Below, piece after piece: positions 1 through 9,352 of a stretch of 64,000 nucleotides of DNA. The translations under genes were made by a program, and so were the position numbers. Location of the stretch: NCBI RefSeq assembly GCF_004917075.1, contig NZ_SSYB01000007.1, positions 1-64,000 on the forward strand, written 5' to 3'. The notes under the pieces were generated by a model. That model was not told where the DNA came from. It saw only the letters and a program-made list of their open reading frames with translations, and did no database searches. The stretch comes from Geomonas edaphica (GTDB lineage: Bacteria; Desulfobacterota; Desulfuromonadia; Geobacterales; Geobacteraceae). How positions within the stretch are numbered: position 1 is the first letter of the stretch; every line of letters starts with the position of its first letter.

Positions 1-56
1 CAGGAAAGGTAGCTTTCCTGCTGGGAATAAACTGGGGGATGCGACCCGCATCCCCC
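1..56. other. Two perfect hairpins at the left edge
   Basis: Positions 1-20 form an 8-bp perfect stem (CAGGAAAG / CTTTCCTG) with a 4-base loop. Positions 34-56 form a 10-bp perfect stem (GGGGGATGCG / CGCATCCCCC) with a 3-base loop. Neither is followed by a run of T on either strand. They lie just downstream of the minus-strand gene that ends at 93 and may help end its transcription. The first one is cut by, or abuts, the window edge. Confidence 0.5.
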
Positions 57-92
57 TCAACTCACGACCCAAAATTCCATAGGTAGAGTGGA

Positions 93-533
93 TCAGTCTT
101 GGGTGCCGCTTTCTCCTTCTTTAGAGTCGGCATTTTCTGCCATCCGGGCTGCGGCTGCTGCCTTTACCCTGGAGCCACCTCTTCTCTCCTTGATCATGTC
201 GAAGCCGGAGGCGAGGAGGATCTCCGGATCGCGCACGGCAGCCATTTCCAGAAAAGATACGATCTGATCCAAAAGCGTGACGAGCTGTGCCTGGAGTATG
301 TCCCGTTGCGAGATCACCAGTCTGCTGCCGTACTTGGCCTCGTGGTACACGGCATCATGCTTATCGGATACCGTGAAATACGCTTGGATCAGCCCCAGTT
401 TCTCCCCCCAGAACGTGTCGGGAAATCTGGTTTTGTCCGCCAAGGCGGTCCTTGTCCTCTGGTTGGCCTCGTGAAATCTTGTCGGCGCTTGGTTGCGGTA
501 GTTTCGCTGTATTCGGGGACTCTGACTTGTCAC
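93..533 (-). CDS. Conserved hypothetical protein (146 aa)
   Basis: Function not recognised. The protein is hydrophilic, has no signal peptide or membrane segment, has an Arg-rich N-terminus and an Ala/Arg- then Glu-rich C-terminal tail, and is probably mostly helical in the middle (residues about 40-110). The start is GTG at 531-533, placed just after a strong AGGAGGTG ribosome binding site; the nearby ATG in that spacer is followed at once by a stop in its own frame. It is a single gene, with mobB-mobA upstream on the same strand after a gap of about 235 bases. A perfect inverted repeat at 581-604 lies 48 bases upstream of the start and may be an operator. Confidence 0.6.
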   Translation of the reverse strand: MTSQSPRIQRNYRNQAPTRFHEANQRTRTALADKTRFPDTFWGEKLGLIQAYFTVSDKHDAVYHEAKYGSRLVISQRDILQAQLVTLLDQIVSFLEMAAVRDPEILLASGFDMIKERRGGSRVKAAAAARMAENADSKEGESGTQD

Positions 534-580
534 ATCGCACCTCCTTTCTTCCGTGGACTAAGATTTGACTGTGGTGGTTT

Positions 581-604
581 TTGTTAATGTGCCGAAATTA
601 ACAA
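581..604. promoter_or_regulatory. Perfect 8-bp inverted repeat, candidate operator
   Basis: TTGTTAAT (581-588) and ATTAACAA (597-604) are exact reverse complements separated by 8 bases. The site is an AT-rich island in GC-rich DNA directly upstream of the minus-strand gene at 93-533, the usual place for a repressor or activator site. The cognate protein is not evident in the window. Confidence 0.4.
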
Positions 605-723
605 TACTGTGGGGTGCACGGAAATCAAGCGGGAGAAATTGGTATGTGACGCGGGGGGGGGAGGGTGAAGCTGCCGCATGAACAGCGGTTCGGCGAGCCT
701 TGACGACGCGAACTGCGACCGGA

Positions 724-747
724 GGCGCGCCTCTGGAGAGACGCGCC
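724..747 (-). terminator. Hairpin downstream of mobB
   Basis: GGCGCG (724-729) pairs with CGCGCC (742-747), and an inner CTCT pairs with AGAG. It lies about 20 bases past the mobB stop on the minus strand. There is no clear U-run after it, so it is a weak candidate terminator. Confidence 0.35.
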
Positions 748-768
748 CTGATCTGATGCTTCCGGAAA

Positions 769-1272
769 TTACTGCAGAAAGGTTTCCTCGATGAAGTCGG
801 CGACGGCGCTGGGGTCGTTCAGGTCCAATACCGGCACATCGAGCGCCAAATCGGCGTCGCTTGCGACCGCCACGAGGGTGGGGTCGTGATTTTCGCCGCG
901 GCAGAGCAGTTCCGTGCTTCTCTCTTGACGGTTCACCTCGATCTTGGGCATGCCGCTCTTCTTGAACCCTTCAGTCAGGACGATGTCCAGGTCCGCAAAG
1001 TAGGTCTCGATCAGCTCCTCGATGGGGGGGGACTGGGTGTGTTTCTTCACGATGGCAAGCTTCTCCGGCGACGAGATCAGCATGGTGTCGGCGCCAGCCG
1101 CGGTGAGGCGGTAGCTGTCCTTGCCGGGATGGTCGATGTCGAAGCGGTGCGCGTCATGCTTTATGACCCCCACCTTGTAACCGCGCTCTTTCAGGTGGGC
1201 GATGACCTTTTCCAGCAGGGTGGTCTTTCCGGTGTTCGATTTTGCCACGAAGGATACTGCCTTTACTGTCAT
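769..1272 (-). CDS. mobB: Molybdopterin-guanine dinucleotide biosynthesis adaptor protein MobB
   Basis: MobB is a GTP-binding helper of MobA in converting molybdenum cofactor to its guanine dinucleotide form, which most anaerobic molybdoenzymes use. The 167-residue protein begins with a P-loop strand (SFVAKSNTGKTTLLEKV, residues about 7-23), followed by the family's GVIKHDAHRFDIDHPGKDS segment and an IVLTEGFKKS Walker B-like strand. The first glycine of the P-loop is alanine here. The ATG at 1270-1272 overlaps the mobA stop by four bases (ATGA), so the two genes are translationally coupled. A longer reading of this frame to 1410 lies inside mobA and is not used. Confidence 0.93.
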   Translation of the reverse strand: MTVKAVSFVAKSNTGKTTLLEKVIAHLKERGYKVGVIKHDAHRFDIDHPGKDSYRLTAAGADTMLISSPEKLAIVKKHTQSPPIEELIETYFADLDIVLTEGFKKSGMPKIEVNRQERSTELLCRGENHDPTLVAVASDADLALDVPVLDLNDPSAVADFIEETFLQ

Positions 1273-1865
1273 TGGGTCTCTCCTGTCTTTTCTATGTCTT
1301 CCGGCGTGTTCAGATTGATGAAGGCGATCCCGGCAGGATCGAGTGCGGCGATCTCTTCGGGGCCCACTTCCCTGACCCTCACCTTGGGATACCAGGCGTA
1401 GGCGCAGCAATCGCCGCTTTGCAACAGCTCGTCGATCGGCTGCAGGCAGCGGCGCGAGTAAAGCGCGAAGAGCGGTTCATAGCCGTGTTCGGTTCTGGGG
1501 ACGACGGCGTCGCATCCTTCCGAGAGCGAGCAGAGATGATGCAGGACCGCTCGGCTCGGGAAGGGTAGGTCGCACGACGCCACGAAAACCCACTCGGTCT
1601 GCACGGAGGCGAGCGCCGTGTAGATCCCGCCTAGCGAGCTGCCGGGGGCGAGGTCGGGAAGGACGTGAACCCCGTACCCTTCAAAGCGCTCCCCCTGGTT
1701 CCCAACAAGCACGACCTGCGGAAACGACTCCCGGAAGAGATCAAGAACGCGCTCGAAGAGCGGCCTGCCGCGAAACTCCAGGAGCGCCTTGTCGCGCCCC
1801 ATTCGGCGACTCTTTCCGCCGACGAGGATCGCCCCCGTAATATCCAAAGCCCCGGTCTCCGGCAT
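1269..1865 (-). CDS. mobA: Molybdenum cofactor guanylyltransferase MobA
   Basis: MobA transfers GMP from GTP to Mo-molybdopterin in the cytoplasm. The nucleotidyltransferase signature AILVGGKSRRMGRDKALL sits at about residues 12-29, followed by the PDLAPGSSLGGIYTAL and VFVASCDLPF metal/nucleotide segments. The 198 residues fit the family. I chose the ATG at 1863-1865 because GGGGAAGG lies a few bases upstream; the frame stays open to 1952, but that would add 29 residues before the signature. It is the first gene of the mobA-mobB pair. Confidence 0.93.
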   Translation of the reverse strand: MPETGALDITGAILVGGKSRRMGRDKALLEFRGRPLFERVLDLFRESFPQVVLVGNQGERFEGYGVHVLPDLAPGSSLGGIYTALASVQTEWVFVASCDLPFPSRAVLHHLCSLSEGCDAVVPRTEHGYEPLFALYSRRCLQPIDELLQSGDCCAYAWYPKVRVREVGPEEIAALDPAGIAFINLNTPEDIEKTGETQ

Positions 1866-2067
1866 CGTCCTTCCCCTGCATTCCTTATCGTTCTCGTCGA
1901 TCATTACCAAAGTACATCCGTTTATACCATAAGTACCCTCCGGCTCGACCACAAATTAAATCCCGTCCCGCTGCTTGCTAAAAATAAATTTATGCTAATC
2001 TTTTGCCTTGTCGCGGGCAGGGGATCCGAAATCATCCTTGCCCCATCCTACTGGCGCGGGGTGGCCT

Positions 2068-2553
2068 ATGCACAAGTACAACCTGGTCATCGCGGTAATG
2101 GCTGGCTGTCTTACCGCCGCGTGTTCACCGCAGGTGCGGGGAGAGGGGGAGGGTAGCGGAAGCACGATGATCCGCCTCAGGGTGAATGCGGACCCGCAGT
2201 TGAACCGCTACGAAAAGACCAGCCACGCCCTGATGCTATGCCTCTACCAGCTAAGGGAGCCGGAGGGATTCAGGCAGCTTGTCCAGGCACGAGACGGCTT
2301 GCCGAGGCTCCTTGAGTGCGGCCGTTTCGACGCATCGGTGATCAGTGCGCGCCAGATTGTAGTGCAACCCGGACAGACGGTGTCCCAGAATTGCGACAAG
2401 GTGGAGGGAGCCCGTTACCTGGGCCTTGCCACCGGCTATTACCACCAGGGGAAGAAGGCGACGGAGCTTGTGCCCCTGCCGACCGAATCAAGGGGCGGGC
2501 GACTCCGCGTCGATCTGGGCGCGCTGGAGATCGCCGGGGCGAGGGTGGAATGA
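2068..2553 (+). CDS. tssJ: Type VI secretion lipoprotein TssJ
   Basis: TssJ is the outer-membrane lipoprotein of the T6SS membrane complex; it binds the periplasmic part of TssM. The 161-residue protein has a lipoprotein signal with lipobox LTAAC (lipidated Cys19), then a beta-rich domain with the family's TMIRLRVNADPQLN opening and a PGQT segment followed by a late-strand ATGYY. Start ATG 2068 puts the signal peptide at the N-terminus; the frame is open further upstream. It is the first gene of the tss operon; its stop overlaps the tssK start (ATGA). Upstream lies the divergent mobA. Confidence 0.88.
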   Translation: MHKYNLVIAVMAGCLTAACSPQVRGEGEGSGSTMIRLRVNADPQLNRYEKTSHALMLCLYQLREPEGFRQLVQARDGLPRLLECGRFDASVISARQIVVQPGQTVSQNCDKVEGARYLGLATGYYHQGKKATELVPLPTESRGGRLRVDLGALEIAGARVE

Positions 2554-3929
2554 CCATGCCACACGGACCTGTCTTCTGGCACCAGGGTATGTTCCTGCAG
2601 CCGCAGCATTTCCAGCTCGCCGAACGGAGCGCGGAACTCCGCTTCACTCCCTTCCGTCAATGGACCACGCCGCATCTTTGGGGCGTCTGCCGGGCCGACG
2701 TCGAGCTTGCCGCGTCAGGCATGCGTTCGCTTTCCGTTACCGCCGGAGAATTCCTCTTCCCTGACGGAACCTTCCTCAAATTTCCGGGAAACGCCGTGAT
2801 CGAACCGCGGCTGCTGCCGGAAACCATGGAGGCGGCCGGCGGTGCGCTGATCGCCTATCTCGGGCTGAGGAAGTGGCAGGAGCAGGGTGAGAACGTGACG
2901 GTCGTCGAGCAAGGGGAGCCGCTCGGACGGCTGGCGAGTCGTTTCGTGACGGATGAGGTGGGGATGAGCCGTCCGGACCTATACGGTGCAGGCCCGGCAG
3001 CGGAGGTCCGACAGTTGAGCCACCTTGCGAGGATCTTCTGGGAAGACGAGCTCGACCTCCTGGGCGACTACCTGCTCATCCCCTTTGCAAGGCTGGAACT
3101 GCGCAACGAAACGGTCGAGCTCTCCCGTGATTTCATTCCTCCTTCGGTGAGCATCGCGTCCTCACAGCCCCTCTTGGCGGTGGTGCGTGAAATACGGGAT
3201 CTGGTTTCCGCGCGTTGCCGTGCTCTCGAGGCGGGCAAGAAGCAGCGCGGCGTTCAGGACGCCGAGTTCGGCTCCAAGGATCTCGTCTATCTTCTCGCTC
3301 TTAGAACGCTGAACCGTCACCTGGCGCAGCTCGATCACCTGTTGGCGGGAGAGGCCCACCCGTGGCTGGTCTACGGGGCGCTGGCGCAGCTAGCCGCGGA
3401 ACTTTCCTCCTTTTCCGAAACCGTTTCATATGCAGGGGAAGAGCGTCTTCTGCCTGAATACCGCCATCTTGACCTGGCACGATGCTTCTCCCAGGCTCAC
3501 GACCTCATCCTCACGCTCCTGCAGCAGATCACCGCAGGCCCCGATTACTCCCTCTCCATGACCTATGACGGCAACTATTTCAGCTCCGAGCTGGCGCCCT
3601 CCCACTTCCAGGGGCGGGGCCGCTTCTTCCTGGTTCTTTCCACGGACGAAGAGGCCGAGTCCGTGCTCGTTTCCCTGTCCGGGGTCGCGAAGTTGAGTGC
3701 CCGCGAACGGCTTCCGCTTCTGATCTCCCAGGCGCTGCCCGGCATCCCACTGCACCACCTCCCGACTCCTCCCCAGGAACTGCCGCGGCGCACCCGTTCC
3801 ATCTACTTCGCCATCGACAGCCGTAGCGACCAATGGGAACAGGTGCAGAAGTGGAACAACCTCGCGCTCTTTTGGGACCAGGCCCCTGCCGACCTCACGG
3901 CCGAAATCATGATAGTGAGCAGACCATGA
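2550..3929 (+). CDS. tssK: Type VI secretion baseplate protein TssK
   Basis: TssK links the T6SS baseplate wedge (TssEFG) to the membrane complex (TssL/TssM). The typical opening VFWHQGMFLQPQHFQL is at residues about 8-23, and the 459-residue length fits the family. The C-terminus carries the conserved pattern ending in YFAIDSRSDQWEQVQ and LALFWDQAPADLTAEIMIV. The ATG at 2550 overlaps the tssJ stop; an ATG at 2556 is an alternative. It is followed by tssL with another ATGA overlap. Confidence 0.95.
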   Translation: MTMPHGPVFWHQGMFLQPQHFQLAERSAELRFTPFRQWTTPHLWGVCRADVELAASGMRSLSVTAGEFLFPDGTFLKFPGNAVIEPRLLPETMEAAGGALIAYLGLRKWQEQGENVTVVEQGEPLGRLASRFVTDEVGMSRPDLYGAGPAAEVRQLSHLARIFWEDELDLLGDYLLIPFARLELRNETVELSRDFIPPSVSIASSQPLLAVVREIRDLVSARCRALEAGKKQRGVQDAEFGSKDLVYLLALRTLNRHLAQLDHLLAGEAHPWLVYGALAQLAAELSSFSETVSYAGEERLLPEYRHLDLARCFSQAHDLILTLLQQITAGPDYSLSMTYDGNYFSSELAPSHFQGRGRFFLVLSTDEEAESVLVSLSGVAKLSARERLPLLISQALPGIPLHHLPTPPQELPRRTRSIYFAIDSRSDQWEQVQKWNNLALFWDQAPADLTAEIMIVSRP

Positions 3930-4588
3930 GAGTGATCGACTGCTTCATGCCTCTTATCGCCCGGATCGTCGATTTCCGCGACGCATTGCCTGCGTGCCCC
4001 CCGTATGAACAGGTGAAAGGTGAGATCCGACAGCTCCTGGCGCAGTCGGAGACGATGAGCAGGGGAGGCGCCCTCGACCCGGAACAGTACGACGCGGCCC
4101 GCTTCATCGTGTGCGCCTGGGTGGACGAGACCCTGCTCGGTTCGCAGTGGTGCGACACGCACCGTTGGCAGCATGAGCAGTTGCAGCGTCACTTCTACCA
4201 GACCACCGACGCAGGTGTGGAGGCCTTCGAGCGGTTGCAGGCCTTGGGGCAGAAACAGCAGGCGCGCGAGGTCTTCTGCCTTTGCCTCGCCCTCGGTTTC
4301 AGGGGGCGCTACCTCGGCCCGGAAGGAGAGCTCCAACTGGAGCAGGTCAGAAGCGCGCAACGGAAGCTTCTCTTCGACGCCCCGCAGGGAGTTCCCGATA
4401 TCGACGGGATGGAGTTATTCCCCGGCGCCCTCGTGCCCGACTGCCAGCCTCGTGCGGCGGAAAAGGTGACATGGTTCCCGCTGCGACCGCTCCCCGCGAT
4501 GCTGATCACATCCCCGTTCATCCTGTTTGCCGTTTTGTACCTCGTCTATCGCTACGTGTTAAGCGGGCTGGTCCTTCCGGACCCCTAG
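3926..4588 (+). CDS. tssL: Type VI secretion protein TssL (DotU/IcmH family)
   Basis: TssL is an inner-membrane protein with a cytoplasmic helical domain that contacts TssM and the TssK baseplate. The 220-residue protein shows the DotU core (ARFIVCAWVDETLLGSQW and ALGFRGRYLG) and one C-terminal membrane helix (residues about 190-212, MLITSPFILFAVLYLVYRYV). There is no peptidoglycan-binding extension. The ATG at 3926-3928 overlaps the tssK stop; a longer frame to 3833 lies inside tssK and is not used. Confidence 0.93.
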   Translation: MRVIDCFMPLIARIVDFRDALPACPPYEQVKGEIRQLLAQSETMSRGGALDPEQYDAARFIVCAWVDETLLGSQWCDTHRWQHEQLQRHFYQTTDAGVEAFERLQALGQKQQAREVFCLCLALGFRGRYLGPEGELQLEQVRSAQRKLLFDAPQGVPDIDGMELFPGALVPDCQPRAAEKVTWFPLRPLPAMLITSPFILFAVLYLVYRYVLSGLVLPDP

Positions 4589-4603
4589 CCTGGGAGGTGC
4601 ATC

Positions 4604-7600
4604 GTGAAGATGTACACCTTGCTCAACTGCTGCAAGTACGTGCTTTTCATCGCGGCGCTGCTGCCGATGACGGTGATCGTTCTCGTGATGTTCCCGGTCC
4701 TCACCTGGCCATGGCGCATCGCCATCCTCATGCCGTTCATCGCACTTTTCCTGTGGGGTGTGCTCGAAGCGATCAGGAAGGTGCTGCAAAAGAAATCCGA
4801 GGAGGCTCCAAAGGAGCCGCCGCACACTCTGCCGGGCGAACTGACCCAGGCGGGGAGGGACCGCTTCTGGGGGCTGCAGCAGAACTGGCGGAGCGCCATC
4901 GGCGTGCTTAAAAGCTCGAGCCTCAAGCAGGAGGGGGACCCGCTGCACGTTCTCCCCTGGTATCTCGTCCTCGGCGAGAGCGGTTCCGGAAAGACAAGCG
5001 CCGTGCGTTCCGCGCACCTCTTCTCACCTTTCACAGAAGCCCAGGGGGAAGACGCCGCGACGGCGAACTGCACATGGCATTTCTACGACCAGGGGATCGT
5101 CGTCGACACGGCGGGGCGCTATGCTGTGCCGCTCGATACGGCGGACCGCGAAGAGTGGCTGGCATTTCTCGCTCTTTTGAAAAAGTACCGTCGTGCCGAG
5201 GCGGTGAACGGCGTCATCATCACCGTTGCGGCTGACAAACTTGCGGCAGGGGCCGGCGACGACCTGGAGGACCAGGGGCGCGAGCTGCGTTGCCGCTTGG
5301 ACGAGATGATCCGTCTGCTGGGTATCACCTTCCCCGTCTACCTACTCATCACCAGGTGCGACCTCATCGACGGCATGAGCGAGTTCTGCGGAAAGCTCCC
5401 GGACGCGAGCCTGTTCCAGCCGATGGGGCTTGCGAAGCTCAATCCGGGAGAAGAACCTTCCGCCTTCGTCGACCGGCTTCTCGTAACGCTGGATGAACGC
5501 CTGCGTGCGTTGCGCCTGCTGCTTTTACAGGGCGGCAGCGCGTCAGGCTGGAACGGGCGACAGCTCCTGTTCCCGGACCGGTTGCGCGGTCTCCGTTCCG
5601 GGCTCGACATCTTCATGCGCGCTGCCTTCGCGAGCAACCACTACCAGGAGACCCCCCGCTTGCGTGGCATCTACCTGTGCAGCGCGCGGCATGGCGCGGA
5701 CGGTGCCGGTGTCTTGCCGTCTGCGGCAGGCGACGCGCAAGGGGGCTACTCCGGGTGTCGGCGAGGGTTCTTCCTGCGCGACTTTTTCGAAAAGGTTCTC
5801 CCGCGGGACCGTGGCCTTTGGGCGCCTAGTGCGCGGAGCGCGAAGTGGCGCCATACCTCGGACAACCTGGTTCTTGCCTGCTGCCTCGTTTTCGGCGTTT
5901 CCCTCTGTCTGCTGCTGACCGGCTCCTTCATGAAAAACCTGACCGTACTGCGAAACGCCGCGCCCCTTGCCGTCACCGCGCCACAATTACGGGGCGAACC
6001 TGCTGCGGACAGCGCCGTCCTGGAGAGAATGCGCCGCGCCATCGTCGAGGTGGAGCAGGAGAACCGTGGGTGGTGGGTACCCCGCTTCGGTCTCACCCGC
6101 AGCCTCGACGCGGAACAAACCCTCAAAAGCCTTTATTGCCGCAGCTTCCGCGATCACATCCTGAACGGCGCCGATGCGGGGCTGGTCGCCGCCGTCGCGA
6201 GCCTCTCACCAAATACCCCGGATGAGGTCGTCGGGACCTGCATCATCCACCTATGCCGACGTTGCAACCTTCTGAAGGAGCGTCTGGAGAGCGAGGAGGA
6301 CGAAACTGCGGATGTTGCGTCGCAGCGCCCGCCCCTGGCATGGCCGCAGCGCTTTGCGCCACCGGATGCCGAGAAGCTCTACCTCGCCTACGTCGCGTGG
6401 CGCACCGACCAGGGCGGCATTACCCATGAACGGCAGTGGCTGCAGCAGCTGTTGAAGCAGGCGGCTATCGCGAGGAACAACGAATTCTCCTGGCTCTTGG
6501 ACTACGTGAACCGGGAGGAGGCGGGGGCGGCGCTTTCGCTCAAGGAGTTCTGGCACGGATCGCGGACGGCGGCAGGGGAGCCGGGCATCATGCCTGTCTT
6601 CACCCGTCGCGGGAGTGAAACGCTCCGCCGCCTCCTGGACGAGATCTGCACCGCGTATCCGGATGCCGGGGCGCTCGACGCGATGCGTACCGATTTCCTG
6701 CACCGTCACCGCCAGGCTTCCTTCCAGGCCTGGCAGGACTTCGCCGTTTCACTTCCTTTGGGAGAACAGCGCCTGCTCGCCCCGGGCGAGTGGCAGAGCA
6801 CCGCGGCGGTCATGGCGGGGGAGCAGGGACCGTATTTCAGTTTCATGCGCAGGGTGCTGAACGAAATCGAGCCGCTCGGCAACGAGGCGCTGCCGTCATG
6901 GGTCACAGAGCTGTACCGATTCCAGGCACTTCGTTCGGCAGGCCCTGCCGGGGTCGCCTCCTTCACCGGGCAGGTGAGCCGGGTGGCTGGCGCCATGGGC
7001 CGCTCCGGGGATAAGATCAGTGGCTTCTCCGGCAATAACGAAGGGGTGAACCTCGCGAAGGAGTATCTGAACGCGGTGGCACAGGTCGCACCGGTGGCAA
7101 AATCACGGGCGCTCGCCCACAAGATGGCGCTGCAGGCCTTCACCGACGCTTCGGAAACGGGAAAATCACCATTATTTCAGGCAGCGGACGCGGCGCAGAA
7201 ATTAAACAGGCTGCTGATGCAGGGAGGCGACGACGACACCTTCTACCGGCTTCTTTTCGGCCCGATCACCTTCTACGGCACTTACATAAGGATGGAGACC
7301 GCCTGCGTGCTGCAGTCGCAGTGGGAGCAGACGGTGTTGAAGGAAGTGCAGGGGAGCGCGGGCGCACAGACCCTGCAGTACCTGCTCGGAAAGGACGGGC
7401 CGGTATGGAAGTATGTCGGCGATTACGCCAACCCCTTCATCGGCTGGAGCCCGGCGCGCGGCTACTATCCGAAGTCGGCCCTCGGCGGATCCATCCCGTT
7501 TCGGCCCGAGTTCTATTCCTTCCTGGCGAGAGGAGGGAAGGTCAGGCTCGCCTCCATCGCCCCCCCGCCGAAAGCGGTCTACCAGGTCACCATCAAGGGG

Positions 7601-8017
7601 CTCCCCACCGATGCGAATCCCGAAGCACGCATAAAACCGCAGGGAACCAGGCTGGAGCTTAACTGCGCCACCGGCTCCCAGGTCATTTCCAATATGAATT
7701 ACCCCGTGAGCAAGCCCTTCATCTGGACTCCGGAAGCCTGCGGCGAAGTCGTTTTCCAGATCGAGGTGGGAGACACCGTTCTCACCAGGAGGTATCCGGG
7801 AAGCGATGGTTTCGCAGCGTTTCTTCGGGACTTCCCCGGGGGCAGGCACACCTTCCGTCCACGCGATTTCCCGCACGATAAGGCGGCACTGGAACGGATG
7901 GGGATACGGTTCATCCGCGTGAACTACCGTTTATTCGGGGCCGACGGCATCGCATCGCCTAAGGAGGACTCGCTGCCGGCCAGAGTTCCGGCAAGGATCG
8001 CGGAATGCTGGGATTAG
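4604..8017 (+). CDS. tssM: Type VI secretion membrane protein TssM (IcmF family)
   Basis: TssM is the large inner-membrane protein that spans the envelope and, with TssL and TssJ, forms the trans-envelope complex. Two N-terminal membrane helices lie at residues about 8-50 and a third near 425-447. Between them is the cytoplasmic NTPase-like domain with a complete Walker A, GESGSGKT, starting at Gly124. The C-terminal two thirds is the periplasmic part, ending in the IcmF C-terminal domain (SIPFRPEFYSFLARGG onward). Its 1137 residues are typical. An intact Walker A is found in only part of the family. Confidence 0.95.
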   Translation: MKMYTLLNCCKYVLFIAALLPMTVIVLVMFPVLTWPWRIAILMPFIALFLWGVLEAIRKVLQKKSEEAPKEPPHTLPGELTQAGRDRFWGLQQNWRSAIGVLKSSSLKQEGDPLHVLPWYLVLGESGSGKTSAVRSAHLFSPFTEAQGEDAATANCTWHFYDQGIVVDTAGRYAVPLDTADREEWLAFLALLKKYRRAEAVNGVIITVAADKLAAGAGDDLEDQGRELRCRLDEMIRLLGITFPVYLLITRCDLIDGMSEFCGKLPDASLFQPMGLAKLNPGEEPSAFVDRLLVTLDERLRALRLLLLQGGSASGWNGRQLLFPDRLRGLRSGLDIFMRAAFASNHYQETPRLRGIYLCSARHGADGAGVLPSAAGDAQGGYSGCRRGFFLRDFFEKVLPRDRGLWAPSARSAKWRHTSDNLVLACCLVFGVSLCLLLTGSFMKNLTVLRNAAPLAVTAPQLRGEPAADSAVLERMRRAIVEVEQENRGWWVPRFGLTRSLDAEQTLKSLYCRSFRDHILNGADAGLVAAVASLSPNTPDEVVGTCIIHLCRRCNLLKERLESEEDETADVASQRPPLAWPQRFAPPDAEKLYLAYVAWRTDQGGITHERQWLQQLLKQAAIARNNEFSWLLDYVNREEAGAALSLKEFWHGSRTAAGEPGIMPVFTRRGSETLRRLLDEICTAYPDAGALDAMRTDFLHRHRQASFQAWQDFAVSLPLGEQRLLAPGEWQSTAAVMAGEQGPYFSFMRRVLNEIEPLGNEALPSWVTELYRFQALRSAGPAGVASFTGQVSRVAGAMGRSGDKISGFSGNNEGVNLAKEYLNAVAQVAPVAKSRALAHKMALQAFTDASETGKSPLFQAADAAQKLNRLLMQGGDDDTFYRLLFGPITFYGTYIRMETACVLQSQWEQTVLKEVQGSAGAQTLQYLLGKDGPVWKYVGDYANPFIGWSPARGYYPKSALGGSIPFRPEFYSFLARGGKVRLASIAPPPKAVYQVTIKGLPTDANPEARIKPQGTRLELNCATGSQVISNMNYPVSKPFIWTPEACGEVVFQIEVGDTVLTRRYPGSDGFAAFLRDFPGGRHTFRPRDFPHDKAALERMGIRFIRVNYRLFGADGIASPKEDSLPARVPARIAECWD

Positions 8018-8027
8018 GGGAGGCACC

Positions 8028-9329
8028 ATGACGCAAGGAATAGTCATCGACGAGCTGCTATTGCCCATATCCGGGACGGACCCGGCAGGAACAGACCTGC
8101 GCTACACGACCTGCTACGAGGAGATCATGGAGGCGAGGCGCTGCGAGGATGACATCTCCATGGGGGACTGGCGGCATTCGGTGAAGACGGCGAACTGGGA
8201 GAAGGCGGTTTCCCTCACCGTATCGGCGCTGAGCACGCGGAGCAAGGACCTGCAAATTGCCGTCTGGCTTGCCGAGGCCCTCACCGTGCTGCACGGCTTC
8301 CGCGGCCTTGAACAGGGGGTGCGGCTGGTTGTGGGGCTCGTGGAGCGCTTCTGGGAAGGAATCTACCCCCAGCCCGAAGGCGGCGACCTGGAGTACCGTG
8401 CAGCCCCGTTTCAGTTCCTGAACGAAAAGGTCGCGCTGCACGTAAGGCACATACCTCTCACCGACCCCGAGGTCACGCACGGATACTCATGGCTCAAGTG
8501 GCAGCAGTCCCGCCAGGTCGGCAGTGAGGCGGAGACGAAGAACCGTTACGGCGAGATCGACGAGGAGAAAAAGAACAGGCGGGAGGCGCTCCTCGCCGAG
8601 GATGCTGTGAGTGCCGAGGCGTTCGATGCCGCCGCCGAGCAGTCGAAGGGGCGCTTTGCCAGGGAGACCCGCGCACAGCTCTCCGGCTGCCGCGAGAGCC
8701 TCGAGCGACTCGTGCTCCTTCTTGAAGAGAAGTTCGGCGGCGCTGCGCCCAGCCTGTCCGATCTGATCGGGGTGATCGACGCCTGCAGCGCACTCCTCGA
8801 CCGGGTTTACGGTGGAGCTCCCGCCGCTCATGCGGACCCGGTCGCCCCGGTGCTCGAGTCGGCAGTGCACCGTGAACAGAACCCCGCCGGAGGCACCGCC
8901 CATGCGCCGGTAGCCGCCGTATCCGAGGTTGTAACTGCCGCGCCCGCCGCCGATGCGCTCTGGGAAGAGGCTCTAGTCATGCTGGTGGCGGGACGCTTTC
9001 AGGAAGCGCTCGCCATGCTCTTGTACGCGGGCAACGCAGCCGGTTCGGTACGCGACAGAAACCGCGTGCGGCTCATGATTGGGCGGCTTTGCCTGGAAGC
9101 CGGACGCCCGGACCTCGCGCGCCCGATCGTCGAGGAGTTGCACGGCATCATCGAAGAGCTGCACCTGGAGCGCTGGGAGTCGCCGCTTTGGATCGCCGAG
9201 GTGCTGGAAACCTACTACCGCTGTCTCCTGGCCGGAGGACCGCGGGAGAGCGATCTGGACCTCGCGCAACTGCTTTTGCGACGTATCTGCTCGTTCGACG
9301 TGACGAAGGCAATGCAGTACCGCATCTGA
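8028..9329 (+). CDS. tssA: Type VI secretion protein TssA
   Basis: TssA proteins start or cap assembly of the T6SS sheath and tube. The 433-residue product has the ImpA N-terminal domain (LLPISGTDPAGTDLRY at residues about 7-22, then WRHSVKTANWEKAV and a WEGIYPQPE motif). A variable Ala/Pro-rich linker at about 265-310 is followed by a helical C-terminal domain ending in TKAMQYRI. The start is ATG 8028 behind GGGGAGG, 10 bases after tssM. Confidence 0.9.
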   Translation: MTQGIVIDELLLPISGTDPAGTDLRYTTCYEEIMEARRCEDDISMGDWRHSVKTANWEKAVSLTVSALSTRSKDLQIAVWLAEALTVLHGFRGLEQGVRLVVGLVERFWEGIYPQPEGGDLEYRAAPFQFLNEKVALHVRHIPLTDPEVTHGYSWLKWQQSRQVGSEAETKNRYGEIDEEKKNRREALLAEDAVSAEAFDAAAEQSKGRFARETRAQLSGCRESLERLVLLLEEKFGGAAPSLSDLIGVIDACSALLDRVYGGAPAAHADPVAPVLESAVHREQNPAGGTAHAPVAAVSEVVTAAPAADALWEEALVMLVAGRFQEALAMLLYAGNAAGSVRDRNRVRLMIGRLCLEAGRPDLARPIVEELHGIIEELHLERWESPLWIAEVLETYYRCLLAGGPRESDLDLAQLLLRRICSFDVTKAMQYRI

Positions 9330-9352
9330 TCGAAAAGGAAAAGGGAGGAACC

